Source of the DNA: JOPF133 sp052144935
Lineage (GTDB): Bacteria; Acidobacteriota; Terriglobia; Bryobacterales; Bryobacteraceae
Direction: 5' to 3'
DNA length: 10,210 bases
Assembly (NCBI GenBank): GCA_052144935.1
Contig: JBKQPR010000210.1
Coordinates: 1-10,210 of the forward strand
The notes beneath the pieces were generated by a model. That model was not told where the DNA came from. It searched no databases and worked only from the letters and a program-made list of their open reading frames with translations. The translations under genes and the position numbers were made by a program. This document shows, piece by piece, positions 5,689-10,210 of this stretch (the first letter of the stretch is position 1; the number at the start of each line of letters is the position of its first letter).

Positions 5689-7629
5689 ATGTTTCCAGGG
5701 CCGTGGGGGCTCCGCCGGTGGCGGGGGATTCTGGCAGTCGTTTTGGCCACCCCTCTGTTGGCCCTCGCGGTGGTGTTCTGGCAAGCCTCCCGAGCAAAGC
5801 AAGAATCTACCGCCGAGGTTCTCTCGAAATCGCAATTCCCGGTCCGGGTAATCCCGGTGGACCGCGCCGTACCGGCAGGCGTAGAGCCGACCGCCGCAAG
5901 CCCTGCCTTCCGCGATCTCGCGCCCTATAAGGAAATGATCGCCGTGAGCGCGCGCGCCGGTCTCTTCCTATACGATCCGAACGGCGCACTCATCCGCTCG
6001 TACCGTGCAGGCATCGAGCTGCCGCCCGCGGAGCTGGGCTCCATGTCGGTGGGGATCGCTGCCGGTTCGGCTGAGCCGGAGCTTTTCATCGCCACACACG
6101 GCGAGGGACTGCTGGCTTTCGATGGCGCGCGTTTTCGGCAGATCCTTCCGGCGGATTCCGGTTTGCGAATCGTCACCTCGGTGTTGGTGTTGGGCTCGGG
6201 CCGGGTCCTGCTCGGCACGGAGCGCCAGGGACTGCTGGTGTTCGACGGCCGGCGGCTCGCGCCTTTCCACCCTCGCCTGAAGACCGCGCACATTACGGCC
6301 CTCGCGGGCAGCGAGGGCAATCTCTGGATCGGCACTCTCGAAAATGGCGTCTTCCACTATCGGGCCGGACAACTGGAGGAGCTTCTTTCCGCGCTGCCCG
6401 ATCCGCAGGTCCTTTCGCTAACCGTCCAAGATGAGATGGCTTATGTGGGTACCCCACTGGGGGTTGTGGAGTTCCGCGATGGACAGCGCCAACGCACGCT
6501 CGCAGATGGCTTCTTCGCCCGCGCGCTCATCCGCGGCGGAGCGACCCTTCACGTCGGCACTGAAGACGAGGGCATCGTCGATGTGCCCCTTCAGTCCCGG
6601 CCCGTGCCGCCGGCCGCGGTTCCATTGGATTCGGACGCGCCGCCGGTTCCCATTCTCCGCCTGGCCAACCTGGAGGGCGGCATGTACGCGGTTGGCGAAA
6701 GTGCCATCTACCGTTACGACGCGGCGTCCAAACGCTGGCGGCCCGTGCTCACGGAGGTTAGCGCGGTGATGGCCAATCGTAACGTGGCCGCGCTGGCGCT
6801 CAGCGGCGGCCGCTTGTGGATCGGCTACTTCGATCGCGGCCTCGACGTGGTGGATGCCGGCTTCGAACGCGCGGTCCATCACGAAGACGACGCGCTCTTC
6901 TGCATCAATCGCATCGTGGCGGACGAGCAACACGCGCGCACCGCCGTGGCCACCGCCAATGGCCTGGTGCTGTTCGATTCCAGCGGCCAGCCGCGTCAGG
7001 CGATGGGGCGCAAAGACGGCTTCCTTTCCGATCACGTCACGGACGTGGCATTTCGCGATGGGGACCGCAGTGGAGGCATGGTGGTGGCCACCGCGGCGGG
7101 CCTGTCGTTCGTGGATCGCTCCGGAGTGCGCAGCCTCTACGTCTTTCACGGGCTGGTGAACAATCACGTGTACACAATCGCCACGCGGGGAGCCGAGACG
7201 GTCGCTGGGACGCTGGGCGGCGTTTCCGTGCTGGATGACGATACCGTGCGCGCCAACTACACCACCGCCAACTCGCACCTGAAGCACAACTGGATTACCG
7301 CGCTGGCGCGCGTGGGAGACGAGTGGTTCGCCGGAACCTATGGCGCCGGAGTGCTGCGGCTCGATGGGTCGGGCGAATGGCGCTCGTTTCCGGATCTGAA
7401 AGAAGGTTTCGTGGTAAATCCGAACGCCATGGCGGCGAGCGGCGGGCAGGTCTACGCCGGCAGTCTCGACCGCGGTCTCTTCATCTTCGACCGGGCGTCC
7501 GGCCGCTGGCGCAACACCACCGTGGGGCTGCCCTCGAAGAACGTGACGGCGCTGGCAGCCGGCGGCGGTTATCTTTACGTGGGAACGGATAACGGGCTGG
7601 TGCGGATTGCGGAAGGAGCACTGCGATGA
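5689..7629 (+). CDS. Membrane-anchored beta-propeller protein (Reg_prop-like repeats), no output domain
   Basis: The 646-residue protein has a basic N-terminus and one hydrophobic helix at about 14-31 (ILAVVLATPLLALAVVFW), serving as signal anchor or uncleaved signal. The rest is outside the cytoplasm. Residues 70-646 are repeated blades with an aromatic/Gly-Thr pattern, such as ITALAGSEGNLWIGTLENGV (202-221), LSGGRLWIGYFDRGLDVVD (371-389), ITALARVGDEWFAGTYGAGV (536-555) and VTALAAGGGYLYVGTDNGLV (619-638). I count roughly a dozen, enough for two propellers. These resemble Reg_prop repeats, which normally form the sensor part of hybrid histidine kinases or GGDEF proteins. Here no Y_Y_Y, kinase or GGDEF domain follows, and the protein ends with the last blade. 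ATG 5689 is chosen because it follows the promoter and directly precedes the anchor. The next gene overlaps the stop as ATGA, so the two are probably made together. The ligand is unknown. Confidence 0.85.
   Translation: MFPGPWGLRRWRGILAVVLATPLLALAVVFWQASRAKQESTAEVLSKSQFPVRVIPVDRAVPAGVEPTAASPAFRDLAPYKEMIAVSARAGLFLYDPNGALIRSYRAGIELPPAELGSMSVGIAAGSAEPELFIATHGEGLLAFDGARFRQILPADSGLRIVTSVLVLGSGRVLLGTERQGLLVFDGRRLAPFHPRLKTAHITALAGSEGNLWIGTLENGVFHYRAGQLEELLSALPDPQVLSLTVQDEMAYVGTPLGVVEFRDGQRQRTLADGFFARALIRGGATLHVGTEDEGIVDVPLQSRPVPPAAVPLDSDAPPVPILRLANLEGGMYAVGESAIYRYDAASKRWRPVLTEVSAVMANRNVAALALSGGRLWIGYFDRGLDVVDAGFERAVHHEDDALFCINRIVADEQHARTAVATANGLVLFDSSGQPRQAMGRKDGFLSDHVTDVAFRDGDRSGGMVVATAAGLSFVDRSGVRSLYVFHGLVNNHVYTIATRGAETVAGTLGGVSVLDDDTVRANYTTANSHLKHNWITALARVGDEWFAGTYGAGVLRLDGSGEWRSFPDLKEGFVVNPNAMAASGGQVYAGSLDRGLFIFDRASGRWRNTTVGLPSKNVTALAAGGGYLYVGTDNGLVRIAEGALR
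7613..7618 (+). promoter_or_regulatory. Shine-Dalgarno for the VIT-vWA gene
   Basis: AAGGAG lies inside the end of the propeller gene, 7 nt before ATG 7626. It supports this start and independent re-initiation at the ATGA overlap. Neither operon-leading gene (1129, 5689) has such a site. Confidence 0.8.
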
Positions 7630-9986
7630 GGCTCCTTTCGGCGCCCTGCCGATTGCTGATTGCATCGCTCGCTTTGGCGGCCGGCGCGCCGGCCGATACG
7701 GGCGTGCTTATACCGGGCAACCGGCAGCAGCCCGACGCCGCGACCTTCTCGCTCGACGAGATGCACGTCGAGATCCTCATCGATAACGGCGTTGCGCGAG
7801 TGCGGGTCCGGCAGATCTACGGTAACCATACCGGAACCATCGAGGAGGGCGTTTACGAATTCGCGTTGCCCGCCAAAGCCACGGTGTCCGATTTCGCCGT
7901 CTGGGACGACGTCACGCGCATACCGGGGGTCATTCTGGAGCGCCGCCGCGCGGGAGAGATCTACGCGCAGGCGAAGGCCCAGAGCATCGATCCAGGGCTG
8001 CTGCAAATGGGCGAGCGCGGGGTGGACGAGAGCGGTGCTCCCTCCGTCCCCAGCCAGCAGTTCACCGCCCGTATCGTGCCAATTCCACCTTTCGGCACCA
8101 AACGAATCGAGATGGAGTACCAGCACCCCGTCGCCGTGGAACGGTATCGGTCCGAGTTTGTAGTCCCGCTCAAGCCGGATGTCTACGGCGTCCAGACGGC
8201 CGGACATCTCACCATCACCTTCGAGCTGCGGTCCGCTCACGCCATCCAGGATTTCGCGGCCGTCGCCAAGACTTACCCCCTGCAGATCCGCGAACGCACG
8301 CCGAACATGGTGAAGGCCGAGTTTTTCGCCAACAACGTGGAGTTGAAGGAAGATTTCGCGGTCCGCTACGCGCTGGATCCGGCCGGGGCCGACACGCTTC
8401 GAGTGATCGCCGAACGCGGGAACGCCTCCGAGCCGGGGTTCTTTCAGGCCCAGGCGCTGCTGCGCATTCCCACTGCACCGGCCGGCAGCGCACAGCATGT
8501 CGCCGGGCATGTCCCCGAGGGGGCCCCCCGCACGCTCATCCTCCTGTTCGATAACTCGCTCTCGATGCAGTGGGACAAGCTGGAGCGGAGCTTTGCCGCC
8601 TGTGAGGCCGCGCTGCGCCGCCTGCGGCCCACCGATTCATTCAACCTGCTGCTGTTCAACTCCGAACTGAACCTGCTGGCCCCGCAGCCGCGCGCGGCCA
8701 CTCCGCAGAACGTCGAGCAGGCGCTGGCCTTCATCCGCAACAGCCGCATCCGCGGTGGAACCGACCTGCAACGTGCCTTGACCGCCGCGCTCGGCCAGAC
8801 CGGCGCGAGCGATCCCTACCTCATGCTGATCAGCGACGGCGGCGCCACCGAGGGCACCGTGCAAACCGGCAAACTGGCGGCATGGTACACCGCCGAGTGG
8901 AGCAAGCACCCGCCGGCCCAGCGGCCGCACACGCTGGTGTTCGGCGTCGGCGACGATGCCAACTTGCCGCTGCTTCGCATGCTGGCGGGCAACAACGGGT
9001 ACTTCGATTGGGTGCGTTCCACGGAGCCCCTGGAGTTCAAGCTGAATGCCTTTCTCGACAAGATCGGACAGGACCCGCTCAAGAACCTCTCGCTGGCCGT
9101 GACGCCTGCATCCAACGTGGATCTGGTTTATCCGCTGGAAGAGGAGCGCTTCGCCGGTTCGATGGCCACCTGGGCCGGCGAGTACAAGCAGCCCGTTGCG
9201 CAGGCCACGTTCACGGTTACGGGAATCCGCGACCGGCAAGCGCTCCGCCTTTCGGGAACGGCGCCATTGCCGGCCGCGGGCGACGAGCATCCCGAATTGC
9301 CCCGCACATGGGCCAAAGCTCGCGTGGATGCCTTACTGGACAAGATCCAGCGCGAGGGCGAGGACCGCGCTTCGATCGACGAGATCATCCGGCTCTCCAA
9401 GAAATACAAGTTCGTCACGCCGTATACGTCCTTCCTGGCCGTCCCCCGCGCGCTGCTGCGGCCCCGCGTGATTCGGCCGGGCGACCCGGTGCTGCGGATC
9501 AAGACCGACGAATCCATCGTCTCGGTGATCGCGCTGTTTCCTTTCGGTCTCACCAAGCCGCTCCGCTACCTGAAGCAGGAAGATACCTGGCAGACGCGCT
9601 TCCTCGCGCCGGTGGATATGACCGACGGCGTGTACCAGGTGCGCCTGATCCTGCGCGATCGCGAGGGCCACGTCTACCGGGAGTCCAAAAGTTTCGTGAT
9701 CGCCAGCAAGACGCCGGTGCTGCACGCCCGCCTGGAGAGGCCGCGCGTACACGCCGGCGAAACCGTGGGCATTTCCGCGCAGGTCTCCGCGAATGCGCGC
9801 ACCATCACGGCGCGGCTCTACGGAGCCATGCCGGTGGCTCTCCGCTGGAACAGCGCCGCCAAGGCGAACACGGGCGAGATGGCGGTGCCGGCGTTTCTTC
9901 CACCGGGCAAGTACACCGTTCACGTGACCGCCGAGGACATCGCGCACAACGTGGGCACGCAGGAGGTGGCGCTTGAAATCTGGTAG
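7626..9986 (+). CDS. Secreted VIT domain / von Willebrand factor A domain protein
   Basis: The 786-residue protein starts with a signal peptide (basic Arg, hydrophobic 10-20, probable cleavage at APA|D, residue 23), so it is periplasmic or secreted. Residues about 30-170 form a VIT domain, including VRVRQIYGNHTGTIEEGVYE (59-78). Residues about 302-480 form a vWA domain with an intact metal site: DNSLS (309-313), Thr379 in GGTD, and Asp404 in ISDGG. A helical linker with KKYKFVTPYTSFLAVP (592-607) follows; that Val-Thr-Pro-Tyr-Thr-Ser motif is shared with inter-alpha-trypsin-inhibitor heavy-chain-like bacterial proteins. Residues 610-786 look like one or two beta-sandwich (Ig-like) domains. 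There is no LPxTG motif, C-terminal helix or lipobox (SAPC at 5-8 does not fit). The upstream propeller gene overlaps by 4 bp. The role is probably metal-dependent protein binding at the envelope; the partner is unknown. Confidence 0.92.
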   Translation: MRLLSAPCRLLIASLALAAGAPADTGVLIPGNRQQPDAATFSLDEMHVEILIDNGVARVRVRQIYGNHTGTIEEGVYEFALPAKATVSDFAVWDDVTRIPGVILERRRAGEIYAQAKAQSIDPGLLQMGERGVDESGAPSVPSQQFTARIVPIPPFGTKRIEMEYQHPVAVERYRSEFVVPLKPDVYGVQTAGHLTITFELRSAHAIQDFAAVAKTYPLQIRERTPNMVKAEFFANNVELKEDFAVRYALDPAGADTLRVIAERGNASEPGFFQAQALLRIPTAPAGSAQHVAGHVPEGAPRTLILLFDNSLSMQWDKLERSFAACEAALRRLRPTDSFNLLLFNSELNLLAPQPRAATPQNVEQALAFIRNSRIRGGTDLQRALTAALGQTGASDPYLMLISDGGATEGTVQTGKLAAWYTAEWSKHPPAQRPHTLVFGVGDDANLPLLRMLAGNNGYFDWVRSTEPLEFKLNAFLDKIGQDPLKNLSLAVTPASNVDLVYPLEEERFAGSMATWAGEYKQPVAQATFTVTGIRDRQALRLSGTAPLPAAGDEHPELPRTWAKARVDALLDKIQREGEDRASIDEIIRLSKKYKFVTPYTSFLAVPRALLRPRVIRPGDPVLRIKTDESIVSVIALFPFGLTKPLRYLKQEDTWQTRFLAPVDMTDGVYQVRLILRDREGHVYRESKSFVIASKTPVLHARLERPRVHAGETVGISAQVSANARTITARLYGAMPVALRWNSAAKANTGEMAVPAFLPPGKYTVHVTAEDIAHNVGTQEVALEIW

Positions 9987-10120
9987 GCGTTGGCAAGACT
10001 TCGGTTGGATACCAATAACAGCGCGCCACAAGACAACCCGCCCGCCAGCGATACCTCCATCTCTCCAACCGCCCGATTCGGTGCTGTCCCGAAACCGCTC
10101 GCTGAGTAACTGTGAAAAAT

Positions 10121-10138
10121 GGGTTGGCAGGGTTGGCA
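10121..10138 (+). repeat. Two perfect tandem copies of a 9-mer
   Basis: GGGTTGGCA occurs at 10121-10129 and again at 10130-10138, followed by GG. The second copy runs into the left arm of the hairpin at 10135-10166. Confidence 0.85.
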
Positions 10139-10166
10139 GGCGGGGCGCCCTCTGGGCCCGCCTGCC
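10135..10166 (+). terminator. Perfect 10-bp GC-rich hairpin downstream of the VIT-vWA gene
   Basis: GGCAGGCGGG (10135-10144) is exactly complementary to CCCGCCTGCC (10157-10166) around a 12-base loop. It sits about 150 bp after the VIT-vWA stop. No T-run follows, so it may be a terminator-like structure, an mRNA-stabilising hairpin or part of a dispersed intergenic palindrome. Confidence 0.4.
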
Positions 10167-10210
10167 CCACACGCCCTGCCAGTCCTTCGGCAGCAAGGTG
10201 GGACAGACGG

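Larger units (their letters stand above)
9987..10210. other. Non-coding end of window with short repeats
   Basis: No supported gene starts here. Minus-strand frames exist but are Arg/Pro-rich and have no start signal. A small inverted repeat TTGG-ATA-CCAA (10005-10015) lies 19 bases after the stop. The notable parts are the tandem duplication at 10121-10138 and the hairpin at 10135-10166. Confidence 0.6.

Noticed and set aside
7626..7650. Lipoprotein signal on the VIT-vWA protein
   Set aside because: Cys8 is preceded by Ser-Ala-Pro, which does not fit a lipobox, and the hydrophobic core follows the Cys instead of preceding it.
6418..7665. 415-codon open frame on the minus strand opposite the propeller gene
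   Set aside because: It is a shadow of the blade repeats on the + strand, with no start signal and no recognisable fold.

Overview
The window is GC-rich, with dense coding on the + strand. The gene repertoire points to Acidobacteriota (Bryobacterales/Solibacter-like): remnants of Ser/Thr kinases with a C-terminal PD40/WD40-like tail, a stand-alone Reg_prop-type beta-propeller protein, a VIT/von Willebrand A secreted protein, and a CxxCH cytochrome fragment. This assignment rests on gene content and style, not on a marker gene.

Layout. (1) 1-399: the 3' end of a gene whose helical TPR-like tail resembles the C-termini of large AAA/TPR regulatory ATPases. (2) 400-1128: no intact gene. It holds a possible frameshifted gene relic on the minus strand (about 462-660), then a minisatellite of five roughly 50-bp units (790-1045), then an extended -10 promoter placed so that the next mRNA would be leaderless. 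(3) 1129-4711: a tight three-gene unit of a cytoplasmic ankyrin-repeat protein, an APC-family amino acid permease (TTG start 2 nt after the ankyrin stop) and a fold-type I PLP aminotransferase (ATGA overlap with the permease). The permease carries an unusual Pro-Ser-Gly-rich insertion of about 44 residues in its TM10-TM11 loop, part of it encoded by 36-bp in-frame repeats. (4) 4712-5650: a gene graveyard. It has a hairpin just after the aminotransferase, the first 57 codons of a Ser/Thr kinase, the frameshifted tail of a second kinase joined to it by an ATGA overlap (both minus strand), and the haem-binding C-terminus of a cytochrome (plus strand). (5) 5651-9986: a clear sigma70-type promoter (TTGAGT-17-TATCCT) drives a two-gene unit of a membrane-anchored beta-propeller protein and a secreted VIT-vWA protein, joined by an ATGA overlap and a good Shine-Dalgarno. 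(6) 9987-10210: non-coding, with a 9-bp tandem duplication and a 10-bp perfect hairpin.

How the parts may work together (inference): the first operon looks like uptake or exchange of an amino acid followed by transamination, with an ankyrin protein as a possible interaction partner. The second operon makes two extracytoplasmic proteins built from protein-interaction folds (propeller, VIT, vWA) and is probably an envelope-associated pair. I see no CRISPR array, tRNA, rRNA, intact transposase or integrase. The most distinctive observations are the proline-rich permease loop, the two near-leaderless promoters sharing the same -10 hexamer, and the mosaic of gene fragments at 4816-5601.
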